Part shown: one piece after another, positions 1 to 7,343 of the stretch
Position numbering within the stretch: position 1 is the stretch's first letter
Layout of the letters: the number at the start of each line of letters is the position of its first letter
Assembly: GCA_964502885.1 (NCBI GenBank)
Contig: CAZCXU010000007.1
Coordinates: 1-51,753, forward strand
Length of the DNA: 51,753 bases
Direction: 5' to 3'
Source of the DNA: XYB1-FULL-44-23 sp964502885
GTDB taxonomy: Bacteria; Patescibacteriota; Microgenomatia; CAZETR01; Amesbacteraceae
Translations under genes and position numbers: made by a program
Notes under the pieces: model-generated
What the model saw: only the letters and a program-made list of their open reading frames with translations
The model's database searches: none
What the model was told of the DNA's origin: nothing

Positions 1-55
1 GGATTTTACTTTCTCCCGAGAGTAGAGCTACTTTCGAGAGAGTGTCGACTGGAGC
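1..55. repeat. 55-bp direct repeat, left copy (tRNA-Gly flank)
   Basis: Identical over 55 bases to 1381-1435. The right copy runs directly into the 3' end of tRNA-Gly(TCC). The two copies bracket the gene at 317-1138, an arrangement like that of the tRNA-Leu repeat pair at 7329 and 8844. Confidence 0.9.
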
Positions 56-316
56 TGGGGACGGTACTCAGCTCGAACCTGCCACTTCCTTTGTGGCTTT
101 TTCTCAACTTACACCGTCTTATCACTCTCGATCTGATTATAAAACTAAACACTCTTAAAAGCCATCTTGATATCCCAAGTTTCAAGAGCTATGAAAAATG
201 GTATCATAAACATACCGAATGATCTCTGCGGTGAACGTACCTTTTTTAGGGAGCTGATGGCACAAATTGTGATCCACCTTAGCCGCAGAGACCGAAACAT
301 TTCTTAAGACAGAAAA
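1..316. other. Gene-poor left edge with hairpin repeat copy
   Basis: No convincing gene is visible here. Bases 1-55 are identical to 1381-1435 and contain a near-perfect inverted repeat (13-40, arms of 13 nt closing on AG). The repeat may extend left of the window. The rest is AT-rich sequence downstream of the minus-strand gene that ends at 317. Confidence 0.6.
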
Positions 317-1138
317 CTAGTAAGTTGCGCTTAGCAACGCATTCTTAGCCTGTAAAGCTTCAGAGGTTGTAAAAAACTTTTGAGCTTCAGCTTTTGTAAG
401 TTTAATTCCGTTTGTTGTTAATCCTGCAGACAGATTAGTCATTATTCCACCATTGTTTTTACCTTTAAACAACAGATACCCCATACCTCTTTTGGTTTCT
501 AAGATACTGCTACTATCTAAAACAGCAAGAATCGGTTCGTAAGTAACTCCATCACTAGTATTGAGATAAGCAACAAGATATAAATTGGTTATGGCTGGCA
601 ACTTTTGTTTTTCAACGACTTCATAAAGTGGGCAAGGTGCTCCTAATTCGCCCTCTTTTTGAGTAAATGGAATATTTGGATCACAACTACCACCTAGACC
701 GTCTAAGGTGGCGATCCAGTTAATTTTAACCTTACCACTTGGACTTTGAACAGTTATTGAATCTCCATTTACAGAGTCTGCCTTTTGGGATTGGGTTATT
801 TTCCAATCAGAGGGATATTTGAATGAAAGTTTTTCAAATGAGGAAGTGTATGTTGTTAAACTAACTGGTGTAGGGGTATCTGTTGGAGATGGCAAAACTT
901 CTGTGGGTAGCGTTGTAGTTGGTTGATTCTGGTTGGCAACCGGTTGTTGTACATTGTTGGAGAATTGCTTGCCAATATAATATCCACCGAGTCCAAAGAC
1001 AACGGCGCATACTAAAACAGTAGACAAGATTGGAGCAAGTAAATTCGTTTTGACTTGAGTTGGAATAGGAGATTGATTAATTGGGGCAGAGTTAACAGGT
1101 GCCGTTTCATGCGAATTTGTTGTTGGTTGATTTTCCAT
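317..1138 (-). CDS. Membrane-anchored PsbP-like exported protein
   Basis: A 273-residue protein. It has a polar Pro/Asn/Thr-rich cytoplasmic start (1-30), one transmembrane helix at about 34-56, a Pro/Thr-rich linker at about 70-95, and an exported globular domain. The domain opens with a FKYPSDWKI stretch, the hallmark of PsbP-like or 'YPSDW' domains common in CPR surface proteins. Function is unknown; a surface role is inferred from topology only. The gene stands alone between two copies of a 55-bp direct repeat beside tRNA-Gly. On the plus strand the usual C-over-G excess is weaker here (14 C to 10 G in 601-660 by hand count), so it could be acquired cargo. No clear promoter was seen. Confidence 0.8.
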   Translation of the reverse strand: MENQPTTNSHETAPVNSAPINQSPIPTQVKTNLLAPILSTVLVCAVVFGLGGYYIGKQFSNNVQQPVANQNQPTTTLPTEVLPSPTDTPTPVSLTTYTSSFEKLSFKYPSDWKITQSQKADSVNGDSITVQSPSGKVKINWIATLDGLGGSCDPNIPFTQKEGELGAPCPLYEVVEKQKLPAITNLYLVAYLNTSDGVTYEPILAVLDSSSILETKRGMGYLLFKGKNNGGIMTNLSAGLTTNGIKLTKAEAQKFFTTSEALQAKNALLSATY

Positions 1139-1237
1139 ATTTCAGTTATAGTCCTTTCAATAAATAAATACAATATTTGGTGAGTTCAATTCCCATCTTT
1201 GGTTTCAAGCTCTTCAAGGCTAGGGTGTAAAAATCAG

Positions 1238-1261
1238 AAAACCTAGTTCGAACCAGGTTTT
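1238..1261. repeat. 24-nt palindromic hairpin
   Basis: Arms AAAACCT and AGGTTTT flank GTTCGAACC, so almost the whole 24 nt is self-complementary. It lies upstream of the minus-strand gene 317-1138. It could be an operator, a bidirectional terminator stem without a long T-run, or part of the local repeat debris. Confidence 0.5.
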
Positions 1262-1309
1262 AGAGTAAATTCAAGGCTAAATTTGAGAAATTTGATTTTA
1301 AGTACCGTC

Positions 1310-1377
1310 TGGAGCGGGATACGGGAGTCGTGGCTTGCCGCAAGGAGCGCATTCGCGCGACGTAGCCGTTTCCTCAC
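1310..1377 (-). pseudogene. Disrupted tRNA-Gly copy
   Basis: Bases 1310-1330 repeat the 3' end of the intact tRNA-Gly (1430-1450) exactly. The match is broken in the T loop by about 35 bp of GC-rich hairpin sequence, then resumes with CCGTTTCCTCAC at 1366-1377. The rest of the tRNA is missing, so it cannot be functional. Confidence 0.7.
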
Positions 1378-1380
1378 TCA

Positions 1381-1435
1381 GGATTTTACTTTCTCCCGAG
1401 AGTAGAGCTACTTTCGAGAGAGTGTCGACTGGAGC
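1381..1435. repeat. 55-bp direct repeat, right copy
   Basis: Same 55 bases as 1-55, including the inverted repeat. It overlaps the CCA end of tRNA-Gly by six bases. Confidence 0.9.
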
Positions 1436-1503
1436 GGGATACGGGAGTCGAACCCGTTTCCTCACCTTGGAAGGGTGATGTTAAGCCGTTTAACTAATCC
1501 CGC
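1430..1503 (-). tRNA. tRNA-Gly(TCC)
   Basis: Complete cloverleaf on the minus strand: acceptor GCGGGAT/ATCCCGC, anticodon loop TTCCAAG with anticodon TCC, and a normal TTCGA T loop. CCA is encoded (TGG at 1430-1432 on the plus strand). A broken copy lies just downstream (1310-1377) and two nested hairpin elements just upstream. Confidence 0.95.
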
Positions 1504-1518
1504 GAACGCAGTGAGTGG

Positions 1519-1568
1519 GATATGGGGGGAACTTCAAGCGTAAGCTTGAAGATGGGGCCCCTCATATC
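1519..1568. repeat. Nested stem-loop element E1
   Basis: Outer 11-bp stem 1519-1529/1558-1568 (GATATG...CATATC ends). The inner stem is a perfect 8 bp, CTTCAAGC/GCTTGAAG, with a GTAA loop. The internal loop is asymmetric, 2 nt on the 5' side and 6 on the 3' side. It is preceded by GAACGCAGTGAG, which resembles the flank of E3. Confidence 0.75.
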
Positions 1569-1595
1569 ACGCAGACACCACACCTGGAATCAAGG

Positions 1596-1645
1596 GATAT
1601 GGTGAAGACTTCGAGCGAACGCTCGAAGAGCAGCTTCGCCATATC
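1596..1645. repeat. Nested stem-loop element E2 (cleanest copy)
   Basis: Outer 12-bp stem GATATGGTGAAG/CTTCGCCATATC with one G-U pair. One unpaired base follows, then a perfect 8-bp inner stem CTTCGAGC/GCTCGAAG with a GAAC loop, then five unpaired bases on the 3' side. It has the same architecture as E1, E3, E4 and E5 but a different sequence, so base pairing is conserved rather than sequence. Confidence 0.8.
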
Positions 1646-1704
1646 ACGAACCACACACGACTCTCAAATTATACCCAATCTGCACCCATTCCGCACCTCG
1701 TGAG

Positions 1705-2745
1705 CTAACGCAATACAAAATTGTTTACCACTTCAGAAAAAGTCGTCATATATTTATCCTTTTCTGAGTTCAAACTTGAAAGGGTAAGAACGAAAGCTTT
1801 AGTTGTATTGGCAAATACCGTTAATCGCAGGGAGTGCAGTTTAAACACACCCAATTCATGGGTATATTCCTGCAACATTCCGCTGGAAGTACCAACTTTT
1901 ATAGCCGCCTCAGACATCAGCTCATAACCAGCAGTCTTTGATTCTACAGTTTTGATCTCATCCAGATAATCTTTTAGCGTTTTATCGGACACATCAACAC
2001 TGGACACAGCCAAATTTGCAGCATACTTACCACCTACCGTCGCATCAGGAACTGCCGCAGTTGCCTCAAGCAAAAATTCTTTCGATATCAAAGACTCCTG
2101 CCATCCGGCAGGAAGCTTCAACGCAAAGCCCGGCCTCTCAGTCAACTTTGTCTCCAAAAGAGATTGCAGCTTCGAAATATCTGGAGCCTCAGGCGGAACA
2201 ATGTCGACTTCCTCGACAGGAGTCGGAGACACCACCGCTCGCTGCTCTTCAGTTTTGGGTAAAACAACATCAGCCGGTGAAAAACTCTTAAACACAAACC
2301 ATCCGGTAATCGACAGTAGACTCATCACCACAAAAACCAGAACCACGACAAGTCCTCCACTCATTTTCTTTTTTATTGGTTTCTCTACAGCCACCTTAGC
2401 TTCTTCAATGGTGGTTGTCGCAGGTGGCAAAGGATTCTTAGCAAACTCGGACATCGTAGTACCTGAGGAGGGTTGAGCCACTGGTTTTTGAGCTGACTGA
2501 ACACCACCCAATTCAAAAGTACTTATCCCGCTTCCGTCGCCAAATGCCAAAGAACCCAAGTCAGACTTCACAGAAATAGGTGGAGCAACTGGCGCAAGAG
2601 TAGATGCACTTATTTCCGGCCCTATTACTTTCTTGATCTCCTCCAAAGGCCATCCAGCAGTAGCCAACGCTTTAGAAATCGCGTCCCTGCTTTGTCCTGC
2701 GGCCAACTGGGAATTCACATACTCTAAAAGCTGTTGATTAGGCAT
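1705..2745 (-). CDS. Membrane-anchored protein with N-terminal helical domain
   Basis: A 346-residue protein. Residues 1-45 form a small helical domain (QLLEYVNSQLAAGQSRDAI...GWPLEEI) of the type found at the start of many CPR membrane proteins and often linked to pilus or pilin-like genes. A linker follows, then basic residues and one transmembrane helix at about 134-155, and then an exported C-terminal domain with PsbP-like features (GFALKLPAGWQ). Its stop is 36 bp from the pilus VWA gene on the same strand, so it probably sits at the end of that operon. A surface or pilus-assembly accessory role is inferred from context; no enzymatic motif is visible. Confidence 0.75.
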   Translation of the reverse strand: MPNQQLLEYVNSQLAAGQSRDAISKALATAGWPLEEIKKVIGPEISASTLAPVAPPISVKSDLGSLAFGDGSGISTFELGGVQSAQKPVAQPSSGTTMSEFAKNPLPPATTTIEEAKVAVEKPIKKKMSGGLVVVLVFVVMSLLSITGWFVFKSFSPADVVLPKTEEQRAVVSPTPVEEVDIVPPEAPDISKLQSLLETKLTERPGFALKLPAGWQESLISKEFLLEATAAVPDATVGGKYAANLAVSSVDVSDKTLKDYLDEIKTVESKTAGYELMSEAAIKVGTSSGMLQEYTHELGVFKLHSLRLTVFANTTKAFVLTLSSLNSEKDKYMTTFSEVVNNFVLR

Positions 2746-2781
2746 AAAACCAGCATAACATTTCTACTAAATGCACACAAC

Positions 2782-4065
2782 CTAAGGAGTGGGTACAACT
2801 TTATAGATGTTATAGATGGATTCTTTCTTGGAAATCTTTTCAAAGATTTCAGAAAGAATCGTCGTCAGCCGGGAAGCATTTGCTGAGTTGAAATACTCCG
2901 TAGCATAGGTATTAAAAACCTCGGTCACTTCGGCAGGTGGTCTGTCCAGTACCGTCACCGCATAGATATCCACACCAGGATCTCTCGTACCCCACGGATG
3001 TTCATGTGGGCTAGTTTCCATCGTCCACCTTTGATCACTAGTTGCCAGTGCACATCTTAAAAAATCTCTGGCGTGAGGAGCGCACTCATCGACTCCAGCG
3101 CCCAACGGACAACTCCATCCAGTACCACCTGAAATCCTTCTAGTCTCATAGCAGTTCCACCCCGCAGGACAACAATAACTGTCATGGGCAGGACAAAACA
3201 CATTCTTTGGACACCCAGGATAAGGCGTTCGCTGATTCGGTTCTCCATCAGTAATTAAAATTTCCACTCTGGATTTGGATTCAGACACCGACTTGAAATA
3301 ATCATGCATAAACACCACTCCAGCTCCGGCATTAGTCGAATTCAAAGTGCTTATACAAGCCGGGCTGTCAAACTCCCCACTGCTTTTTAGATTATTTGAA
3401 ATCGCACTCTTGATCTGACCGATACTCAAGCTGCTATTTGGGTTCACATCTGTGCCAATCGGATGACCGGAAGCATCATAAGCCGTGTTCATCCAATTCG
3501 CGACCATAGAAAACACCGATATTCCCACTTTTACTTTTTCAGATCCCCGACTGGCCTCCAACGCATCCAAAAATGCCATTACAGCATTCTTTTGTTCATC
3601 CATTCTTGTAGTAGAACACGTCTCACAGGCTTTACTGCCCATACTCCCCGTACAATCCAAGCTAAATACAATTTCCATATCTCTCGCAATCTCTTCCGTC
3701 TCCGAAGTGTCTGTTTTGTCCAGACGAATCTTAACCGATGAATACTGACTCTCTGCTACAGCAGTCAGGGTCTGCACATTTCCATTTTCCTCTCCCGACA
3801 AATTCAAGCGTACCCCTCCGGCAAGAGTCTCCGACCGTTCAAATGGGAATGTAAACGCCGCCGCAAAACCACCCAAAAATCTTGCTACTGTATCGTATAT
3901 CTTGGATTCAGCCGAATATCCCGCAACTATTGACTCAGATAATGCTTTAGCTCTCTTCTGCGAATAAAGTACCCGGACTTGCCACGTCGACAAAATAAAC
4001 GCCCCCAACACCGAAAACAGCATCACCATCAACAGCGAAATCGCCCCACGTCTCTTAAGTACCAT
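2782..4065 (-). CDS. PilX-like N-terminus fused to von Willebrand A domain (candidate pilus adhesin)
   Basis: A 427-residue protein. Residues 1-65 match the PilX N-terminal pattern: Lys/Arg-rich start, long hydrophobic helix, then an A-x-Y-x-A-E-type segment (GYSAESKIYD). From about residue 130 there is a VWA domain with a MIDAS motif DCTGSM (DxTxS form) and a later LITDGEP strand. A Cys-rich insert (about 280-335) follows, probably disulfide-bonded outside the cell. VWA-bearing minor pilus components such as PilY1 act in adhesion or surface sensing, so a tip or minor-pilin adhesin is inferred. It overlaps the preceding prepilin gene by 11 bp, which indicates translational coupling. The lack of a GFTLIE-type site sets it apart from its neighbours. 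Confidence 0.8.
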   Translation of the reverse strand: MVLKRRGAISLLMVMLFSVLGAFILSTWQVRVLYSQKRAKALSESIVAGYSAESKIYDTVARFLGGFAAAFTFPFERSETLAGGVRLNLSGEENGNVQTLTAVAESQYSSVKIRLDKTDTSETEEIARDMEIVFSLDCTGSMGSKACETCSTTRMDEQKNAVMAFLDALEASRGSEKVKVGISVFSMVANWMNTAYDASGHPIGTDVNPNSSLSIGQIKSAISNNLKSSGEFDSPACISTLNSTNAGAGVVFMHDYFKSVSESKSRVEILITDGEPNQRTPYPGCPKNVFCPAHDSYCCPAGWNCYETRRISGGTGWSCPLGAGVDECAPHARDFLRCALATSDQRWTMETSPHEHPWGTRDPGVDIYAVTVLDRPPAEVTEVFNTYATEYFNSANASRLTTILSEIFEKISKKESIYNIYKVVPTP

Positions 4066-4507
4066 TTACTACCTCCGTTTGCCGCTGGGATACTACTATC
4101 CTCATACTGTCGTTATATATAGAACTTCGCGCTGACGAAACTTCTACAGAAATCTCCAAACTCACTCTCCTGGAGGTGGCACTATAGTTTTTCACTTCAA
4201 ATCTATTGATTACTACATCGTCAGACGTGACAGCTTCGCCCGCCTTCCTCACTTTCCCATCATCGAGAATATACGAGACTCCATCAACCATCACCCCGTC
4301 AGACAAAACCTCCACATCTTTAGCCCAACGAACCGCGTTTGAAAGCTCCACAGTCAAATCATTCTTAGCCTGCTCCAGCTCTTCTTGTTTCAAATCCCGG
4401 GTATTTCTTTCCATAATAAACGCCGTCAGACTCCCAGCCAAACCAAAAACAACACTAGCGAGGCCCACTGCCAAAAGCATCTCCATCAATGTAAATCCTT
4501 TTTTCAT
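4055..4507 (-). CDS. Type IV prepilin-like protein
   Basis: A 150-residue prepilin. The class III leader MKKG is followed by FTLMEMLLAVGLASVVFG, with Glu at position +5 of the mature protein and one hydrophobic helix, so it should be cut and N-methylated by PilD. The C-terminal domain is beta-rich with few recognisable motifs and resembles minor pseudopilins of the PilW/GspJ kind (tentative). It overlaps the prepilin upstream by 4 bp and the VWA gene downstream by 11 bp, so the three are probably one translationally coupled unit. Confidence 0.85.
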   Translation of the reverse strand: MKKGFTLMEMLLAVGLASVVFGLAGSLTAFIMERNTRDLKQEELEQAKNDLTVELSNAVRWAKDVEVLSDGVMVDGVSYILDDGKVRKAGEAVTSDDVVINRFEVKNYSATSRRVSLEISVEVSSARSSIYNDSMRIVVSQRQTEVVNGT

Positions 4508-4998
4508 CGTTCAAGTTTGGTTATTAATAATTCGGATGTCAAAGACTTTGTTTGTTGATTCTCAGTCCACAGTACCGTCGAAGTAATTTTTCGGCTATTA
4601 ATATCCCCAGCTGATCCGCTTCCACACGCTTCTTCCACCAACTCGCCACTACCATCGCGCCGACATACATCCGCGATTTCCACTCTTCTGGAAAATCTCG
4701 CTTCAAGATTGGTCTGATCGCCCGGAAGAAGTGTCCATTTATATGGATCAGAAGAAGCATCCACAGCCGGATGGTAAATACCCTCCGGATATTGGATGGC
4801 AGAAGCAGACCAGTCCGAGGTTAGCACATTGTACGCAACCTCCACACCCTCTTGCATCAACAGGCTTGCAGAAGCATCGTGCTGTAAGTACTTAGACTTC
4901 ACAACTAGCCAACTCACCACTGGCACCGTCGAACCCATTACCAACAAAAACATGCTCAATGTTGCCAGAACCTCTACCAATGTAAACCCTTTTCTCAT
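4504..4998 (-). CDS. Type IV prepilin-like protein (minor pilin)
   Basis: A 164-residue prepilin. Leader MRKG, then FTLVEVLATLSMFLLVMG with Glu+5 and a hydrophobic helix. A pair of Cys residues lies in the C-terminal half (near 113 and 125), suggesting a disulfide loop. It has the general look of PilV/GspI-type minor pilins, though the subclass is uncertain. Both ends overlap neighbouring prepilin genes by 4 bp, so stoichiometric expression from one mRNA is likely. Confidence 0.85.
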   Translation of the reverse strand: MRKGFTLVEVLATLSMFLLVMGSTVPVVSWLVVKSKYLQHDASASLLMQEGVEVAYNVLTSDWSASAIQYPEGIYHPAVDASSDPYKWTLLPGDQTNLEARFSRRVEIADVCRRDGSGELVEEACGSGSAGDINSRKITSTVLWTENQQTKSLTSELLITKLER

Positions 4999-5438
4999 AA
5001 AGAAGTGTACTTAATTAATCCCACGCTGGTCACCTCAACGGTCGCCGTCTTTCCATCAGCCGCAACCAGCTCAATCGACGTCGGACTAGACACCTGACCG
5101 GTAGCTTGCCCAAACCAGACGTCAGAGAAACTTCCTTCAAAGGTCACCGGTCCATCCAGGTAATAGATAGACTTCACAGAAAAACTTGATGGTGTGCCGG
5201 AAACCAGCGAATAAGAATTGCTGCTTACATATCTCACACCCCACCCCACTTTGCCTTTCTCCTCACGAGCAAAAACTCTGGCCGAACGCAAGTTATTAGT
5301 AAAACCCTCCACAGACACCCGCAGGCTCTGCTTATTACGAAATCCGGAGATAGAAATCACCCCCGCGATCCCCAAAATTGCCATCACCCCTATCACAACC
5401 ACAAGTTCAATCAAAGTCAGGGCAGGTTGTCTCTTCAT
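4995..5438 (-). CDS. GspH/FimT-like prepilin
   Basis: A 147-residue prepilin. The leader is short and the cleavage site is non-standard: Ala precedes LTLIELVVVIGVMAILG, instead of the usual Gly. Glu+5 is kept. The order 'helix, then LRSARVFAREEKGKVGWGVRY, then short strands' is typical of the GspH/FimT family of minor pseudopilins. It is first in the four-gene prepilin/VWA series, with a 4-bp overlap to the next gene. The Ala at -1 could lower processing by PilD, but that is a guess. Confidence 0.85.
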   Translation of the reverse strand: MKRQPALTLIELVVVIGVMAILGIAGVISISGFRNKQSLRVSVEGFTNNLRSARVFAREEKGKVGWGVRYVSSNSYSLVSGTPSSFSVKSIYYLDGPVTFEGSFSDVWFGQATGQVSSPTSIELVAADGKTATVEVTSVGLIKYTSL

Positions 5439-5449
5439 GTTCGAATGTT

Positions 5450-5902
5450 TTAAAACTTGCTTAGTATTGCCGTTTTTCCTGTCTTCACATTTAAATCCGG
5501 AATTCCAGTACTTATAGAGCTTTCTTCTACATGAACTTCATACTTTCCCTCCGAAGTTGTAGTGACAGTCAACTCACCCAAAACTACTTTCCCGGAAAAT
5601 GGTTTTGAATAGTTAATTGCTGTGTTAGATACATTAAGTCCTTTATCAGCTGTCACCCAACCCGACAATTGCGGAACAATCGTGTTCTTATTATTCAATT
5701 CCGCCACCACCTGCAATCGAAATGCTTTCCCGGGCCTGGCCACCACCTCTGCAGGTTCGAGCCACACATTCAGCTGCTTTGCACTGTCTGCACGGCTATT
5801 CAGACTAAAACCCCCAGGACTCATCAACCCGACTAAAGCCATTGGCAAAATCGCCGCCATTACGACTAGGGACGCTACCACTCCAATCGAGTTTTTAAAC
5901 AT
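5450..5902 (-). CDS. Exported protein with cohesin-like beta domain
   Basis: About 150 residues from the ATG at 5902. The open frame extends to 5968, but those extra residues lack the character of a signal. The start MFKNSIGVVASLVVMAAILPMAL is a hydrophobic signal or anchor helix. The rest (LNVWLEPAEVVARPGKAFRLQVV...) has the strand pattern of cohesin-like or other Ig-like beta sandwiches in bacterial surface proteins. It sits 11 bp upstream of the prepilin series on the same strand, so it may be its first gene. The family assignment comes from a visual pattern only. No binding or catalytic residues can be named. Confidence 0.65.
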   Translation of the reverse strand: MFKNSIGVVASLVVMAAILPMALVGLMSPGGFSLNSRADSAKQLNVWLEPAEVVARPGKAFRLQVVAELNNKNTIVPQLSGWVTADKGLNVSNTAINYSKPFSGKVVLGELTVTTTSEGKYEVHVEESSISTGIPDLNVKTGKTAILSKF

Positions 5903-5988
5903 TCCTATTACAATATAACACCCGTTCAATCCTACCCACAAGCACCTGCATGCAATTAGAAAATTCATGAAGATGCCACAATCGGCAT

Positions 5989-6391
5989 GTGAACAAGGAA
6001 AGAGTAGCGGTTCGAGCTATCCTGGATTTTTCCGGCAAAGTTTTACTGGGTAAACGTGGGAGGGGAGTCGAATAGGGAAAATACGAACTACTGGGAGGTA
6101 AACCAAATGGAGATGAAACCCTGAAAGAGGCCATTATCAGAGAGATAAAAAGAAGAGTCCGGGCTCGATTTTTTGAACCCCACACTGTTCACCGAAGAAA
6201 CAAACGACAGGACCATTCCAAATCAGTCTTGGCATACTTACTATTACACCGGTGAAATTTATGGGGAAATTGAACCGGATCCACGTGAGGTGAGAGAAAT
6301 CATATACGTAAGTCAGCAGGAATTAGCCACCATAGAAATCGCTTTTACTCACAGAGACATACTGGAACAATATTTTGCTACTCGCAGTTGA
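5989..6391 (+). pseudogene. Nudix hydrolase, broken by stop and frameshift
   Basis: Nudix enzymes hydrolyse nucleoside diphosphates linked to another moiety. From GTG 5989 the frame reads MNKERVAVRAILDFSGKVLLGKR, meets an in-frame TAG at 6073, then continues with GKYELLGGKPNGDETLKEA. At the AAAAA run (6147-6151) the frame breaks. Removing one A restores REIKEESGL and gives a perfect Nudix box (G-x5-E-x7-REUxEExGU). The remainder (LFTEETNDRTIPNQSWHTYYY) runs to TGA 6389-6391. Two simple lesions in an otherwise excellent sequence suggest a recent pseudogene, or consensus errors in the assembly. Confidence 0.8.
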
Positions 6392-6410
6392 TTAACGTGG
6401 TATTTTATTG

Positions 6411-6533
6411 ACAAGCCTCTGCCTCTCGGTCCCAAACTAAAGCGTTCTATAACGAACGAAGTGAGATATATCAAAAGACCTTTAAGCGTCAGCGAAAAGT
6501 AGTTCTCTTTTGATACCGATGAACTGCGCCCAG
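6411..6533 (-). pseudogene. tRNA-Pro copy with 66-bp insertion in the D loop
   Basis: Read on the minus strand, GGGCGCAGTTCATCGGTA matches the 5' part of the intact tRNA-Pro. About 66 bp containing nested stem-loop E3 follow, then TAGAACGC...TTTGGGACCGAGAGGCAGAGG completes the D and anticodon arms. The anticodon stem also carries mismatches and the T arm is lost. An intact tRNA-Pro is only about 260 bp away. Confidence 0.75.
6469..6515. repeat. Nested stem-loop element E3
   Basis: Perfect 10-bp outer stem TATCAAAAGA/TCTTTTGATA. One base follows, then inner arms CTTTAAGC and GCGAAAAG (imperfect) with a GTCA loop, then six bases. The left flank AACGAACGAAGTGAG resembles that of E1. The element lies inside the D loop of a tRNA-Pro copy, which fixes its approximate borders. 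Confidence 0.75.
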
Positions 6534-6542
6534 CCAACTCTA

Positions 6543-6664
6543 TTTGTCGGGGTGGAGGGAATTGCTCGTCCGATTCATCCGGACGGTGTCAAACAGTCAC
6601 CCTGTTTGACAAGCCTCTGCCTCATCTGCCGCCAGGCAGATCAGCTCCGGAAGTATAGTGCTAG
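6543..6664. repeat. 122-bp tandem repeat, unit 1
   Basis: Identical to 6665-6786. It begins with 21 nt of the tRNA-Pro 3' end. Three hairpins follow: CGTCCG/CGGACG, a perfect 10-bp TGTCAAACAG/CTGTTTGACA, and ATCTGCC/GGCAGAT. A second tRNA-Pro scrap (CCTCTGCCTC) lies between the last two. Confidence 0.9.
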
Positions 6665-6786
6665 TTTGTCGGGGTGGAGGGAATTGCTCGTCCGATTCAT
6701 CCGGACGGTGTCAAACAGTCACCCTGTTTGACAAGCCTCTGCCTCATCTGCCGCCAGGCAGATCAGCTCCGGAAGTATAGTGCTAG
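6665..6786. repeat. 122-bp tandem repeat, unit 2
   Basis: Exact second copy of 6543-6664. A third start of the unit (6787-6807) is the 3' end of the intact tRNA-Pro. Perfect identity means very recent amplification or an assembly effect. Confidence 0.9.
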
Positions 6787-6790
6787 TTTG

Positions 6791-6862
6791 TCGGGGTGGA
6801 GGGAATTGGACCCTCTGCCTCTCGGTCCCAAACCGAGCGTTCTACCGATGAACTACGCCCCG
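6791..6862 (-). tRNA. tRNA-Pro(TGG)
   Basis: Minus-strand cloverleaf with anticodon loop TTTGGGA (anticodon TGG). The acceptor CGGGGCG/CACCCCG has one C-A mismatch at the sixth pair. The T loop reads TCCAATT, so residue 55, almost always pseudouridine, is C. CCA is not encoded. It is the only complete Pro copy in this repeat cluster. Confidence 0.88.
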
Positions 6863-6891
6863 ATACGATCAATTTTACCATTCACAGACAC

Positions 6892-7251
6892 TTAATTCGC
6901 ACCAAACAAAATTTTCCTTACCGCCTCCTTGTCGTCAGCACCCAACGACTCCGCAAGTTCGTTTATCTTTTTCGGCTCATCATCACCCGAAACCCTGCAC
7001 CACGACTCCTTATCACAAGATTGACACTTATGAACAATCATCAATTCGCCCACGTCTTCCTTTTTATATTTGTTCCTATTTTCTCTAAACTTTAGACCAA
7101 TTGGCTTCATCAAACCTTGGCAAGAAGCTTTTCGATCACCCACTTCTTGATCTACATGCTTAGACCACAAACAAGCTGGGCAATGATTCCTGTTTCTCAC
7201 CCCGGTCGCTATCTCTGAAATTTTGGTCCCGCACTTTCCACATTCAAACAT
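6892..7251 (-). CDS. RNHCP domain protein
   Basis: A 119-residue protein. An N-terminal CGKCG zinc-ribbon half is followed by the signature RNRNHCPACLWSKHVD, which names the RNHCP family. A second Cys pair (CQSC, about residue 75) probably completes a zinc site. The C-terminus is charged and helical (KKINELAESLGADDKEAVRKIL). The family is small and cytoplasmic with no established function; nucleic-acid binding is plausible from the zinc ligands and basic residues. It stands alone between tRNA-Pro and tRNA-Leu on the same strand. Confidence 0.9.
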   Translation of the reverse strand: MFECGKCGTKISEIATGVRNRNHCPACLWSKHVDQEVGDRKASCQGLMKPIGLKFRENRNKYKKEDVGELMIVHKCQSCDKESWCRVSGDDEPKKINELAESLGADDKEAVRKILFGAN

Positions 7252-7258
7252 AGTTTAG

Positions 7259-7343
7259 TGCCGAGGGCGGGACTCGAACCCGCACGCCCTGTTATGGACA
7301 CAGGATTTTAAGTCCTGGGCGTCTACCATTCCGCCACCTCGGC
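7259..7343 (-). tRNA. tRNA-Leu(TAA)
   Basis: An 85-nt class II tRNA on the minus strand with acceptor GCCGAGG/CCTCGGC, anticodon loop CTTAAAA (TAA), a long variable arm and a normal TTCGA T loop. CCA is not encoded. Its first 15 nt are repeated at 8844-8858 as part of a 119-bp direct repeat. Confidence 0.95.

Larger units (their letters stand above)
1139..1429. other. Intergenic region with palindrome and tRNA-Gly remnant
   Basis: No gene was seen. It holds a 24-nt near-perfect palindrome (1238-1261, centred on TTCGAA), a disrupted tRNA-Gly copy (1310-1377) and the second 55-bp repeat (1381-1435). Confidence 0.6.
6392..6790. other. tRNA-Pro remnants and tandem hairpin repeats
   Basis: No protein gene is supported. 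From left to right it contains a degenerate tRNA-Pro copy with nested stem-loop E3 in its D loop, then two perfect 122-bp tandem units. Each unit carries the tRNA-Pro 3' end and three hairpins. The intact tRNA-Pro follows. Confidence 0.75.

Noticed and set aside
6469..6515. Group I intron in tRNA
   Set aside because: The insert is only about 66 bp, lies in the D loop instead of the anticodon loop, and lacks any intron core; the copy also has a broken anticodon stem.
6543..6786. Repeat array that could suggest CRISPR
   Set aside because: Units are 122 bp, directly abutting and identical throughout, with no spacers and no cas genes; they are tandem copies of tRNA-derived sequence.
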